DNA of 64,000 bases from Erythrobacter longus (GCF_000715015.1 NZ_JMIW01000007.1:62001-126000), one strand, 5' to 3'; positions 35,839 through 45,203 are shown, counted from the first letter of the stretch. A program made the numbers and translations. The notes: a model not told the origin generated them from the sequence alone.

Positions 35839-38247
35839 ATGGCGACCCGAGCAGTGAGCACCCGAAAGCAGGCACAAGCAGACTGGCGCATTGGCCTTCG
35901 CCGTTCCATCCGGCGCGCGGCGCAGATGACCGGCGCAGGCGTGCTTTTGGCAGGCATGGTGTTCTTGGGGCTTGCCCTGGCAAGCTATACGCAAACCGAT
36001 CCGAGCCCCTCGACCGCAGCGGACCCTGCGCAGGTCAGCAATTGGATGGGCAGTTGGGGTGCGTGGGCCGCTGACCGCGTGCTGTTTGCCTTTGGCCTGC
36101 CTGGCGCGTTGCTCCTGCCGCTCCTCTACATTTCTGCGCGCAAATTGTGGCGCGCGGTGGAATTGGACACAGAGGAAGGCGAGCGCACCCGCTGGTGGCT
36201 TCCAACCGGGCTTTTGCTGATCGCAATCGTGCTATTGGGCACCGTCTTATCGTTGGCGTTTGATACGAGCACCGGGTCTTTGCCTGCGCAATTGGGGGGT
36301 GTTTCCGGCCTTTTGGGGGGCACCGGGATTGAAGCGGTCGCCTCGCGTTTCGGCGAAAGCGCATCGGGATGGATCACGCTGGTCGCAGCGCTTGTTTGCC
36401 TTGCTGCTGGCACAACCTTGCTCACTCGCGTTTTCGCCATCGATTGGCGTCTGCTTTTGACCCTGCCCAATTTTGTGCGCAATTCTGCGATTGGCAGTGC
36501 GGTTTTCTCGCGCATTCCTTTCCTCCGCAGTGGAGAGCGCGCGCTCACCTTCGCCGATGACGACGACGAAACCGCCGCCCCTGCGACAAAGGCACGGCGC
36601 GGTAAAAAGGCCGAAATCATCGAACCAAAGGCAGAGCCCGCGCCGCGCCGCTCGCCAGAAATCACCGATCCCTCCGCGCCTCCCAAGCGGGCTAATCCGG
36701 CGACGAAGAAAAACCAGCGCGATATGTTCGCAAATTACGAGCTTCCCAGCCTTGATCTGCTGACCGATCCGCCAGAGGATACCGCGCCCAAGCTTGATAA
36801 GCTGGCGTTGGAGCGCAATGCGCGCCTGCTTGAAAACGTGCTCGATGATTTCAACGTGAAAGGCGAGATTACGGCGGTTCGCACCGGCCCTGTGGTCACC
36901 ATGTACGAGCTGGAGCCAGCGCCGGGCATCAAGGCGAGCCGCGTCGTGGGCCTTGCCGAGGACATCGCCCGCAATATGAGCGCGATTTCGGCGCGCGTCT
37001 CCCCAATCCCCGGCAAGACCGTGATGGGCATCGAGCTTCCCAACAAAGACCGCCAGATGGTGGTTTTGAAAGAACTAGCGGCGTGCGCAGACTTTGCCGA
37101 GAGCAAGGGCGCGCTGCCGATCATTCTGGGCAAGGATATCGCAGGCGAACCGATTGTCGCAGACCTTGCCGCTATGCCTCACTTGCTGGTCGCGGGGACC
37201 ACGGGTTCGGGTAAATCGGTGGGCCTCAACTGCATCCTGATGTCGCTGCTCTACCGGTTTACTCCAGAGGAATGCCGCCTGATCCTGATCGATCCCAAGG
37301 TGCTTGAGCTTAAGACCTACGACGATATCCCCCACCTCCTTTCCCCCGTGGTGACAGAGCCGCACAAATCGGTGCGCGCGCTTAAATGGGCGGTTGAAGA
37401 GATGGAGCGCCGCTATCGGATGATGAGCTCGATCAACTCACGTAACCTCAGTGGCTTCAACGAAAAGGTGCGCAGCGCTATCGCCAAGGGCAAGCCTTTG
37501 GGCCGCCGCGTTCAAACCGGTTTTGACCCTGATACGGGCGAGCAGCTGTATGAAGAAGAACAGCTCGATTACGCACCCCTGCCGCAGATCGTTCTGATCG
37601 TCGATGAGCTTGCCGATCTGATGGTAACCGTGGGCAAGGAGATCGAAATCCTGATCCAGCGTCTGTCGCAAAAATCACGGGCCGCGGGCATCCACCTCAT
37701 CATGGCGACGCAGCGTCCTTCGGTCGATGTCATCACCGGCGTTATCAAAGCAAACCTGCCCACGCGGATCAGCTTTAAGGTCACCAGCCGCATCGACAGC
37801 CGCACCATTCTGGGCGAGCAAGGTTCGGAACAGCTGCTGGGCAAAGGCGATATGCTTTACAAGCCCAACACCGGAGCAACCGTGCGCGTCCACGGACCTT
37901 TTGTCAGTGATGACGAGGTCGAGGCAGTCGCCGATTTCTGGCGGGCCCAGGGCGCGCCTGAATATGTCGATGCCGTGACCGAAGAACCCGAAGACGGCGG
38001 CGGTTTGAACTTCGAGGATGAACTCACCGCGTCCGACAATCCGGAAGAGCGCAAATATCGCCAGGCCTGCCAGATCGTCATCGAGAACCAGAAGGCGAGC
38101 GGATCGTGGCTTCAGCGCCAGATGGGCGTCGGATACAACACCGCGGCAAAGTGGATCGAGCGGATGGAGAGCGAAGGATTGGTCGGTCCTGCAAACCACG
38201 TGGGCCGCCGCGAGATTTTCCGGGACCAGGACGGCAATCCGCTCTAA
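35839..38247 (+). CDS. ftsK: DNA translocase FtsK/SpoIIIE
   Basis: An 802-residue septal DNA pump that clears and resolves chromosome termini during division. The N-terminal part has four hydrophobic segments (about residues 28-52, 75-98, 115-140 and 180-205) that anchor it in the inner membrane. A charged linker (KKAEIIEPKAEPAPRR and nearby) leads to the RecA-like motor with Walker A AGTTGSGKSVG near 453 and Walker B LILIDPK. The C-terminal winged-helix gamma domain (QRQMGVGYNTAAKWIERMES) reads KOPS-like DNA sites. Length is average for alphaproteobacteria. The start ATG has only a weak GAG-rich ribosome site. Confidence 0.96.
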   Translation: MATRAVSTRKQAQADWRIGLRRSIRRAAQMTGAGVLLAGMVFLGLALASYTQTDPSPSTAADPAQVSNWMGSWGAWAADRVLFAFGLPGALLLPLLYISARKLWRAVELDTEEGERTRWWLPTGLLLIAIVLLGTVLSLAFDTSTGSLPAQLGGVSGLLGGTGIEAVASRFGESASGWITLVAALVCLAAGTTLLTRVFAIDWRLLLTLPNFVRNSAIGSAVFSRIPFLRSGERALTFADDDDETAAPATKARRGKKAEIIEPKAEPAPRRSPEITDPSAPPKRANPATKKNQRDMFANYELPSLDLLTDPPEDTAPKLDKLALERNARLLENVLDDFNVKGEITAVRTGPVVTMYELEPAPGIKASRVVGLAEDIARNMSAISARVSPIPGKTVMGIELPNKDRQMVVLKELAACADFAESKGALPIILGKDIAGEPIVADLAAMPHLLVAGTTGSGKSVGLNCILMSLLYRFTPEECRLILIDPKVLELKTYDDIPHLLSPVVTEPHKSVRALKWAVEEMERRYRMMSSINSRNLSGFNEKVRSAIAKGKPLGRRVQTGFDPDTGEQLYEEEQLDYAPLPQIVLIVDELADLMVTVGKEIEILIQRLSQKSRAAGIHLIMATQRPSVDVITGVIKANLPTRISFKVTSRIDSRTILGEQGSEQLLGKGDMLYKPNTGATVRVHGPFVSDDEVEAVADFWRAQGAPEYVDAVTEEPEDGGGLNFEDELTASDNPEERKYRQACQIVIENQKASGSWLQRQMGVGYNTAAKWIERMESEGLVGPANHVGRREIFRDQDGNPL

Positions 38248-38259
38248 GGGAGCGTCGAT

Positions 38260-39660
38260 ATGTCCAATTCCGCCACGTCATTGCCACTTGAAGCATACGC
38301 AAAATGGGTTGGTCAAGCCCCGCGTGATTGGCCCGAAGAGGCTTTGCACATTGCGCGCCGGTCGCTGATTGACACGGTCGCCTGCATGGTGCCGGGCGCA
38401 GATGACAGCGCGCCTTCCAAGCTGTGGCCGGTGGTGCAAGGCTGGGGCAGCGGCGATGCGCGTGCTGTGGCGCGCAGCGACAGCCTGTCTGCCCCCGGCG
38501 CGGCTCTGTTCAATGGCACTTGCGCCCACGCGCTCGATTTCGATGACAATTTCGACCCGGCAAAAGCGCACGCGTCTGCGGTGCTTATCCCGGCCCTGCT
38601 CGCCCTTGCCGATGCAGAGGATGCAAGCATTGGCGATGTGCTCGATGGCTATATCGTGGGATTGCAGATCATGGGCGTTGTTGGCCAAGGCGTGAACCCG
38701 TTTCACCGGAGCCGAGGCTGGCATGCGACGGGGACACTGGGCGCGATCGGCGCGGCGGCGGGGTGTGCAAGGCTCCTTCGCCTTGATGCTGAAGAAGCCG
38801 CTCACGCAATCTCGCTTTCAACGAGCCTTGCAGGCGGATTTATGAGCCAGTTTGGCTCCGACACAAAGCCCATCCACGCAGGCTTTGCAGCAAGCGGCGG
38901 CGTGCAAGCCGCCCTGATGGCGAGAGCCGGGATTACCGCTGGCACTGACACGCTCGATGGTCCCACGGGGCTTCGCACGCTGATGGTCGGGCAAGATGTT
39001 GAAGAGCTGGCAGCGGCGATGGAGGGCAAGGCCGAGCACGGGCAGACCATGCGCTTCAACACCGCCAATGTAGGAGAGCCGCTCCACGTGACCGAGCATG
39101 GCCTCAAAATCAAACGTTTCCCCAATTGCGGGAGCCTGCACCGCGCGCTTGATGGCTTGCTTGCCCTTATGGAGCAACACTCCATCACCGCCGATGCGGT
39201 CCAAACCGTTCTTGTCCGCGCGCCCGCTGCCCACTTGCGCAATCTGATGCACGAAAACCCGCAAACGCCCGCAGAGGCGAAATTCAGCCTTGAATACAGC
39301 CTTGCTGCCGCGCTGCAGGCTGGCGAGGTGGGTCTTGGCGATTACGAACCCGGCGCAATTCAGCGACCCGAAGTTCGCGCGCTGATGCCGCTGATTACCA
39401 AGGAATATGTCGAGAAGCTCGAAAGCGAATTTCCTACGCAAGTGCATATCACGCTCAAAGACGGGCGCACCGTGCAAACCGCGCTAGCCATGCCTGTTGG
39501 CAGCAAAGCGCACCCCATGTCGGATGCGCAATTGTGGCAAAAGCTCGAAACCTGCCTTGCAGCGGCCACAGGATTTACCGCCGATGCGCTGCTCAAGGAA
39601 CTCGCAGACCTTGACCCGGCAAAGCCAGCCCGCCAATTGACCGCAGCGCTTCAATCCTGA
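38260..39660 (+). CDS. MmgE/PrpD family protein
   Basis: A 466-residue protein of the MmgE/PrpD family, which includes 2-methylcitrate dehydratase and related lyases or racemases. Recognisable: a helical start with ARRSLIDTVACMVPGADD, FNGTCAHALDFDDNF, and GRSRGWHATGTLGAIGAAAG-type region (written FHRSRGWHATGTLGAIGAA here), later TKPIHAGFAASGGVQAALMA. The HALDFDD and SRGWHATGT motifs are near-universal in the family. The substrate is unknown, because only some members act on methylcitrate. The ATG at 38260 has AGGGAGCG upstream, and the gene starts 12 bases after ftsK, so it may share that transcript. Confidence 0.85.
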   Translation: MSNSATSLPLEAYAKWVGQAPRDWPEEALHIARRSLIDTVACMVPGADDSAPSKLWPVVQGWGSGDARAVARSDSLSAPGAALFNGTCAHALDFDDNFDPAKAHASAVLIPALLALADAEDASIGDVLDGYIVGLQIMGVVGQGVNPFHRSRGWHATGTLGAIGAAAGCARLLRLDAEEAAHAISLSTSLAGGFMSQFGSDTKPIHAGFAASGGVQAALMARAGITAGTDTLDGPTGLRTLMVGQDVEELAAAMEGKAEHGQTMRFNTANVGEPLHVTEHGLKIKRFPNCGSLHRALDGLLALMEQHSITADAVQTVLVRAPAAHLRNLMHENPQTPAEAKFSLEYSLAAALQAGEVGLGDYEPGAIQRPEVRALMPLITKEYVEKLESEFPTQVHITLKDGRTVQTALAMPVGSKAHPMSDAQLWQKLETCLAAATGFTADALLKELADLDPAKPARQLTAALQS

Positions 39661-39674
39661 CAGATAGGTTCACC

Positions 39675-40493
39675 ATGGCCGCCACGCCCGAAACAAAAGT
39701 CACCGCCCTCGTCCTCGCCGCAAGCCGCGCAGGGCCGCAGGACGCGGTCGCCAAACTTCAGAATGTAAGCCACAAATGCCTTGTCGAGATTGACGGCGAA
39801 GTCATGCTCCAGCGGGTGGTGCGCGAAATTGCCGAGAGCACGCACGCAGGCGATATCTACGTCTCGATCGAGAGCGAAGAATTGATGCGAGGCGTCCCTT
39901 ATCTTAATGAGATGATGGAAGCAGGGCGGCTCAAATTCGTGGCTGCTGGCGCAAACCTTTTCACCAGTATCGAGCAGGCGGCTGCGACCATTCCGAACGC
40001 CTATCCGCTGGTGGTATCGACCGGCGACAATGCGCTCCACACCTCGGAAATGTTCGACCATTTCTGTGCTGAAGTGCTGGCAAGCGGGGCAGAGGTTGCA
40101 GTGGCGATGACGCCCGCTTCGACCATTCTTGAAGCCTATCCCGACGGCAAACGCGCCTTTCACGAGCTTAAAGACGGCGGGTGGTCGAGCTGCAATCTTT
40201 ACGCCGCCACATCCGCCGATGCGGTCGCTGCTGCGAAGGTTTTTGAAACAGGCGGCCAGTTCGGCAAGCAGCCCCGGCGCATCCTCAAAGCTTTCGGGCT
40301 TCGCTTTATGCTGATGTACAAATTCAGCCTCGCAACGATTGACGGCATGGCTGCCCACCTCGCCAAGCGCTGGGGCGTCAAGGTGAAGGTGATCCGCATG
40401 CCCTTTGCCGATGCGCCGATTGATGTCGATAATCCGGGCGATTTCACCCGTACCGAAGGCATTTTGAAGAAACGCCGCGGGGTCGACGCCTAA
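39675..40493 (+). CDS. MobA-like nucleotidyltransferase
   Basis: A 272-residue NTP-transferase of the GT-A/MobA-like group. It begins VTALVLAASR, followed by the P-loop-like stretch and a Lys (HKCLVEIDGEVMLQRVV), then LVVSTGDNALHTSEMFDHF in place of the usual Asp-rich metal site. The first motif is altered (LAASRAGPQD instead of the glycine-rich LAGGRS/GxG), so activity is uncertain. Candidate roles are molybdopterin or cobinamide guanylyl transfer or a sugar-nucleotide step. The gene lies 14 bases after the PrpD-family gene, so is probably co-transcribed, and overlaps the convergent thioesterase gene by four bases. Confidence 0.7.
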   Translation: MAATPETKVTALVLAASRAGPQDAVAKLQNVSHKCLVEIDGEVMLQRVVREIAESTHAGDIYVSIESEELMRGVPYLNEMMEAGRLKFVAAGANLFTSIEQAAATIPNAYPLVVSTGDNALHTSEMFDHFCAEVLASGAEVAVAMTPASTILEAYPDGKRAFHELKDGGWSSCNLYAATSADAVAAAKVFETGGQFGKQPRRILKAFGLRFMLMYKFSLATIDGMAAHLAKRWGVKVKVIRMPFADAPIDVDNPGDFTRTEGILKKRRGVDA

Positions 40494-40882
40494 ACGCGGA
40501 AAGGCGCGAGGACTTCGGGCCGGACCCGCGCAAGGCGGCCGCTTTCCCGGTCGAGCATTGCCCATGTGGTCTGAGCCGTCACAAGCGGCTTTCCATCAGC
40601 ATCGGTAAACTCGACCATGCGAATGGATTTTGCCCCCTTGGCATCGCCGGGGATATAGGTCGTGCCGGTGGCGGTCTCGCCCGCCGCAATATTGCCGCGA
40701 TAGTCGATCTCGTGCCGGATCACGACCCAGAAGAACTGCTCTTGGTGCACAGGATCAGCCACCGCAGCCCAATGCGCGGTCGCCATTTCCTGCACCCACG
40801 TAACCCAGACCGAATTGTTTACATGGCCAAGCTCATCAATGTGATGAGGCTCGGCTGTGAAGGTTTGGGTGAATCTGGTCAA
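40490..40882 (-). CDS. Hotdog-fold acyl-CoA thioesterase; start lies next to a palindromic repeat
   Basis: A small 4HBT-type thioesterase. The conserved start is FTQTFTAEPHHIDELGHVNN with the catalytic Asp in HIDELGHVNNSVW, followed by RHEIDYRGNIAAGETATG. It would hydrolyse an acyl-CoA; specificity is unknown. The start is unusual: no ATG precedes the conserved part. I place it at TTG 40882, giving 130 residues; the ribosome site GGGGAGG is then the right end of the repeat. The other in-frame choice, GTG at 40930, adds 16 residues (PCPPLNPLPQAGGEA-like) translated from the repeat itself and looks artificial. It is the downstream neighbour of the oligopeptidase gene. Confidence 0.7.
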   Translation of the reverse strand: MTRFTQTFTAEPHHIDELGHVNNSVWVTWVQEMATAHWAAVADPVHQEQFFWVVIRHEIDYRGNIAAGETATGTTYIPGDAKGAKSIRMVEFTDADGKPLVTAQTTWAMLDRESGRLARVRPEVLAPFRV

Positions 40883-40885
40883 AGC

Positions 40886-41020
40886 CTCCCCTCCCGCCTG
40901 CGGGAGGGGATTGAGGGGTGGGCAAGGCACGCGAGGTGATGCTGGAAACAGCCCACCCCGCTGCGACTAGCAAGCAAGCTTGCAAGTCTCGCTGCCCCTC
41001 CCGCAGGCGGGAGGGGATGG
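40886..41020. repeat. Composite palindromic element
   Basis: Two near-identical 22-bp perfect palindromes, CCCCTCCCGC-2 bases-GCGGGAGGGG, sit at 40888-40909 and 40995-41016. Between them lie a second inverted pair, GGGGTGGGC (40915-40923) with GCCCACCCC (40951-40959), and a third one, GACTAGCAAG with CTTGCAAGTC (40965-40988), matching at nine of ten positions. The whole forms a nested, REP/MITE-like unit of about 135 bases that carries no open frame. It fills the gap between the oligopeptidase stop and the thioesterase start. Confidence 0.8.
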
Positions 41021-41023
41021 ATG

Positions 41024-43216
41024 TTATTCACCGGCCATCCCCATTTGCCACAGGATAAAGGCGAACTCTTCCGCCGTTTCCTTCAAGCTATTCCAACGGC
41101 CCGACTGACCGCCGTGCCCTGCGCCCATATTGGTTTTCATGAGCAGCAAATTGTCGTCCGTCTTGGTATCGCGCAGCTTGGCGACCCATTTGGCGGGCTC
41201 CCAATAGGTAACGCGCGGGTCGTTCAATCCGGCTGTGACCAGCATCGGTGGATAGTCCTGCGCTTTCACCTGATCATAGGGCGAATAGGAGAGGATGTAG
41301 GCAAAGCTCTCTTTGCTCTCGATCGGATTGCCCCATTCCTGCCATTCGCCCGGCGTCAGCGGGAGGTCTTTATTGAGCATCGTGCCCAGCACATCGACAA
41401 AGGGGACGTGGGCAACGATTGCGCCATATTGCGACGGGTCTTGGTTGATGATCGCGCCCATCAATTCGCCGCCTGCTGAGCCGCCGCTCGCGGTCACCAT
41501 GCCTTCTGCGGTGTAGCCTTTCGCGATAAGGCCGCGCCCTGCATCAACGAAATCGTTGAAGGTGTTGGTGCGCTCGAACATCTTGCCTTGCAGATACCAG
41601 CGCCGCCCAAGGTCATCCCCGCCGCGAATATGCGCAATCGCATAGGCAAAGCCGCGATCCACGAGGCTGAGGCGCGTGGTGGAAAAGCCGGGAGGCACGG
41701 CATAGCCATAAGCCCCATAGGCATAGAGATGCAGCGGGCCGGGGCCTTCGATGCCTGCTTTCGCCAAGATTTCCGCGCGGTCCTTGCGCATCACAATGCT
41801 GACCGGAACCATGGTGCCGTCGCGCGCTTCGATCTCGACACGCTCGGTGGTGTAGAGCGACGCATCATAACCGCTCGGGATTTCCTGCGTTTTAAGGGTC
41901 GTGAGCGTCCTTGCCGCCACGTCGTAGTCATACACCGTATCGGGCGTGACCATGCTCTCGTACGACAGGCGCAGCACCGTTTGGTCATACTCAGGGTTAT
42001 AGGTCAGCCCTGCGTCATAGCTCGCCTCAGGGAAGACAACCGGCTCGATTTCCAGCGGCGCATCATAACGACGGATTTGCACTGCATCGAGACCATTCAA
42101 GCGTCCTTCGGTGACGAAGAATGTCTCAAACAGATCAAAATCGGTGAGGTAGAAATCGTTGGAGCCCGCAATGACGGTTTGCCATTCGCCGGGTGTCTGC
42201 AAATCGGCTTTGGCGAGGCGGAAATTGATGTGGTCGTCATTGGTCCAGACCCACAGCTCACTTTCGCGAATATCGACATTGTATTCGACACCCTTTTGGC
42301 GAGCTTTCACCAAAGTCAGCTCTCCGGTCGGATTGTCAGCAGAAACAAACCGAACTTCGCTTGTCTCATTGTCGCCGGTCGCGATGATGAGATAATCTTC
42401 CTGCGCATTCAGCCCCGCGCCAACGCTGAAGCTCTGATCCTCCTCCAGATAAAGCGTTACATCGCTGTCATTGGGCTCGCCAATTGTATGCAGCTTGATC
42501 TCAAGGCTGCGCCATTCTTCGGTAGAGGGGGTGTAGACAAGCGCTGTGTCATTCGCGACCCACGTAAGCCCGCCGCGAAGTTCCGGCATTTCGTCAGCCA
42601 GAAGCTCGCCTGTCTCCAAATCCTTGATCCGGCCGGTGTAACGCTCTGACCCATCCGTGTCGGTCGAATAGGCAAGAAAACGCCCGTTCTTGCTTACGGT
42701 GAGAGCGCCAAGGCGGAAATATTCAAGGCCCTCAGCCAGCTCGTTCTCGTCAAGGATGAGCTGGGCTTGCGCACTCTCAGGCGCGCCAACGGGCCTGCGG
42801 TAATGCTTGCGATATTGCGCGCCCTCTTCAAATTCGGACCAATACATGAATTTGCCTGATCGCTGGGGCACACTGGAATCGTCCTCCTTGATCCGTGCGC
42901 GCATCTCTGTGAACAGGCTTGTCGTCAGCGCCTCCTGCCCCGCCATATTCGCCTCGAAATAGGCGTTTTCCGCTTTTACGTAATCGAGCACATCCTCATC
43001 ATCGATCACCGGGTACGACTTGTCATAGAGCCAGTCGTAGGGGTCGCTGATCGTGATCCCGTGGTGAGTGTAGGTATGCTCGCGCTTTTCAGCGATGGGC
43101 GGGGTGACGGCTGACACGTTTGCGTGTTCCTTTTGTGTGTTGGCGGACGCGGCGCTCGGGGTGAGCGCCATAAAGGCAGCAGCGCATGTAAGACTTACCA
43201 ATCGCGATTGCGACAT
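41024..43216 (-). CDS. Exported oligopeptidase B-like S9 peptidase
   Basis: A 730-residue prolyl-oligopeptidase-family enzyme. A signal peptide (hydrophobic LVSLTCAAAFMALTPSAASA) points to the periplasm. The beta-propeller domain starts with DPYDWLYDKSYPVIDDEDVL. The alpha/beta hydrolase part has the nucleophile Ser580 in GGSAGGE, preceded by AIAHIRGGDDLGRRWY, the catalytic Asp in TAGLNDPRV and the His in MGAGHGGQSGRW. These and NPIESKESFAYI resemble oligopeptidase B, which cleaves after Arg or Lys in short peptides. Known bacterial versions are mostly cytosolic, so the signal peptide is notable. The ATG at 43216 has AAGGAG eight bases before it; the ATG at 43237 overlaps that site. Confidence 0.85.
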   Translation of the reverse strand: MSQSRLVSLTCAAAFMALTPSAASANTQKEHANVSAVTPPIAEKREHTYTHHGITISDPYDWLYDKSYPVIDDEDVLDYVKAENAYFEANMAGQEALTTSLFTEMRARIKEDDSSVPQRSGKFMYWSEFEEGAQYRKHYRRPVGAPESAQAQLILDENELAEGLEYFRLGALTVSKNGRFLAYSTDTDGSERYTGRIKDLETGELLADEMPELRGGLTWVANDTALVYTPSTEEWRSLEIKLHTIGEPNDSDVTLYLEEDQSFSVGAGLNAQEDYLIIATGDNETSEVRFVSADNPTGELTLVKARQKGVEYNVDIRESELWVWTNDDHINFRLAKADLQTPGEWQTVIAGSNDFYLTDFDLFETFFVTEGRLNGLDAVQIRRYDAPLEIEPVVFPEASYDAGLTYNPEYDQTVLRLSYESMVTPDTVYDYDVAARTLTTLKTQEIPSGYDASLYTTERVEIEARDGTMVPVSIVMRKDRAEILAKAGIEGPGPLHLYAYGAYGYAVPPGFSTTRLSLVDRGFAYAIAHIRGGDDLGRRWYLQGKMFERTNTFNDFVDAGRGLIAKGYTAEGMVTASGGSAGGELMGAIINQDPSQYGAIVAHVPFVDVLGTMLNKDLPLTPGEWQEWGNPIESKESFAYILSYSPYDQVKAQDYPPMLVTAGLNDPRVTYWEPAKWVAKLRDTKTDDNLLLMKTNMGAGHGGQSGRWNSLKETAEEFAFILWQMGMAGE

Positions 43217-43326
43217 CCGAGTTTCTCCTTGGAGCATCTAAGGCCGCGCTGGAAAGAGCGACGGCTTAGGCCTATGTGTGAGACTTGTAATGCGAGTCCA
43301 TGGCGGGACAAGTCCCTGCGTGCACA

Positions 43327-43354
43327 AATGGAACCGAGAGAATGGAACCGATAG
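43327..43354. repeat. Tandem 14-bp duplication before the aminopeptidase start
   Basis: AATGGAACCGAGAG (43327-43340) is followed directly by AATGGAACCGATAG (43341-43354), one mismatch, and then the AATG of the start codon at 43356. The repeat puts two extra ATG triplets and a GAGAG just ahead of the gene. It may be a small duplication of the translation start region. Confidence 0.6.
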
Positions 43355-43355
43355 A

Positions 43356-45170
43356 ATGCTGATGCAAACCCACGAAGCAAGATTGCAGGCCCTGCGCGAG
43401 GAACTCAAACGCCGCGGGCTCGATGGTTTTGTCGTACCCATTTCCGATGAACATATGAGCGAATATGTGGGTGATTATGCCCAGCGTCTCCATTGGCTCA
43501 CAGGTTTTGGCGGATCTGCGGGGTTTGCCTGCGTAACGCTCACCCATGCGGCGATTTTTGTGGATGGTCGATACACCGTGCAAGTGTGCGATCAGGTGGA
43601 TGGCAACCTCTTCGAATATCGCAGCATTCCGGGCGACAGCCTCGGCGCATGGCTCAGGGAAGTGAGCGAAGACGGCGCGAAGATCGCTTACGATCCATGG
43701 CTTCATACATGGGGCTGGGTAGAGGCGCTGGAGAAGCAGGTTGAACCAGCTGGCATCACCATGGTGCCAGCGCACAGCAATCCTTTGGACGCGGTCTGGT
43801 CGGATCAGCCCGCGCCGTCCGAGGCGCAAGCATTCGTCCATGAAGAGAGCCTCGCTGGCAGGTCATCCGCCGACAAGCGGGCCCAGATAGCCGATTGGCT
43901 GACTGACAAAGGCCTTGATGCGGTTGTAGTGCCCGCGCTCGATTCGATTGCGTGGCTCCTCAATATCCGGGGCAAGGACGTTGATCACACGCCCGTTGCC
44001 CTGTCCTATGTCATCGTGAAATCTGACGGGACGGCAGAGCTCTTCATCGCGCCTGAAAAGGTCACGCCTGAACTCACCCAGCATCTGGGCAATGCGGTGA
44101 CTATCCGCGACCGCAGTGCCTTTACCGGCGCTTTGGGCGAATATTCGGGCAAGAAGGTCAGCATTGACCCCAACTACGGTGTGGTTGGCATCGCCCAAGC
44201 GCTTCGTGCAGGCGGTGCGAAATTCTCTTTCCGCGATGACCCGACAATCCTTGCCAAAGCGGTCAAGAACCCAGCCGAAGTGCAAGGGCACAAGGACGCA
44301 CAAGCCCGCGATGGCGCAGCGGTCAGCCGCTTCCTGCGCTGGCTCGAAGTGACAGCCCCTGCTGGTGAGATCGACGAGCTTACCGCTGCGGCCAAGCTGG
44401 AAGGGTTCCGGCGCGAGCACGGCGATCTTCGCGATACATCCTTCGACACGATTTCAGCAGCTGCAGGGCATGCCGCTTTGCCGCACTATAAAGTCGATGA
44501 GGACAGCAATATCCTCATCCCCCCCGGCTCGATCTATCTGGTCGATTCAGGCGGGCAGTACCCTGCTGGCACGACCGACATCACCCGCACCGTGTGGATC
44601 GATACCCCCGAAGGCAGCGAGCCCACAGCCGAAATGCGCGACCGCTTCACCCGCGTCCTTAAGGGCCATATCCAGATTGATAGCGCGATCTTCCCACAAG
44701 GAACCTGCGGCGGCCAGATCGATGTGCTCGCGCGGCAATACCTTTGGGAAGCGGGCGTCGATTACGCGCATGGCACCGGCCACGGCGTGGGCAGCTTCCT
44801 TGCCGTCCACGAAGGGCCACAACGCATCGCCAAACCCACCGGCGGGCAGGCAGGCACAAACGCTGAACTGCACGCTGGCATGATCCTTTCCAATGAACCG
44901 GGCTATTATAAGCCAGACGCATTCGGCATCCGGATCGAGAACCTTGTTTTGACGGTTGAGAAGGAAATCGAAGGCGCGGAAGGCCGATATCTCGGTTTTG
45001 ATTGCCTGACATGGGTGCCGATTGATCGCCGTTTGATCGAAAAAAGCCTGCTGACCGCGTCCGAGATTGCATGGCTTGACGATTATCACGCGAAGGTGCG
45101 CGCTCTGCTTGCTCCGCAGCTTGAAGGCGATGATCTTGCATGGGTCGAACGCGAGACGCAGCCGCTTTGA
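43356..45170 (+). CDS. pepP: Xaa-Pro aminopeptidase (M24B)
   Basis: A 604-residue aminopeptidase P-type enzyme that removes N-terminal residues ahead of proline. The N-terminal creatinase-like domain starts ARLQALREELKRRGLDGFVV. The metal-binding pita-bread domain has VDSGGQYPAGTTDITRTVW (two Asp ligands), HGTGHGVGSFLAVHEGPQ (His ligand) and ILSNEPGYYKPDAFGIRIEN (Glu ligands). The C-terminal region (FDCLTWVPIDRRLI) is typical of the longer, eukaryote-like aminopeptidase P1 form. I start at the ATG at 43356, because upstream residues are unconserved; the frame is open to 43278. It is divergent from the oligopeptidase gene, and both act on short peptides. Confidence 0.9.
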   Translation: MLMQTHEARLQALREELKRRGLDGFVVPISDEHMSEYVGDYAQRLHWLTGFGGSAGFACVTLTHAAIFVDGRYTVQVCDQVDGNLFEYRSIPGDSLGAWLREVSEDGAKIAYDPWLHTWGWVEALEKQVEPAGITMVPAHSNPLDAVWSDQPAPSEAQAFVHEESLAGRSSADKRAQIADWLTDKGLDAVVVPALDSIAWLLNIRGKDVDHTPVALSYVIVKSDGTAELFIAPEKVTPELTQHLGNAVTIRDRSAFTGALGEYSGKKVSIDPNYGVVGIAQALRAGGAKFSFRDDPTILAKAVKNPAEVQGHKDAQARDGAAVSRFLRWLEVTAPAGEIDELTAAAKLEGFRREHGDLRDTSFDTISAAAGHAALPHYKVDEDSNILIPPGSIYLVDSGGQYPAGTTDITRTVWIDTPEGSEPTAEMRDRFTRVLKGHIQIDSAIFPQGTCGGQIDVLARQYLWEAGVDYAHGTGHGVGSFLAVHEGPQRIAKPTGGQAGTNAELHAGMILSNEPGYYKPDAFGIRIENLVLTVEKEIEGAEGRYLGFDCLTWVPIDRRLIEKSLLTASEIAWLDDYHAKVRALLAPQLEGDDLAWVERETQPL

Positions 45171-45197
45171 AGCGGTTTGCGCCGCCGCACATGTTCC

Positions 45198-45203
45198 TAT
45201 AAT
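45198..45203 (+). promoter_or_regulatory. Possible -10 box (TATAAT) of the VOC gene
   Basis: A consensus TATAAT sits 53 bases before the VOC start; the -35 region is poor (GTTTGC-like). ATGTTC occurs three times close by (45191, 45202, 45211), twice flanking the box, and might be a binding site. It is a pattern match only. Confidence 0.35.
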
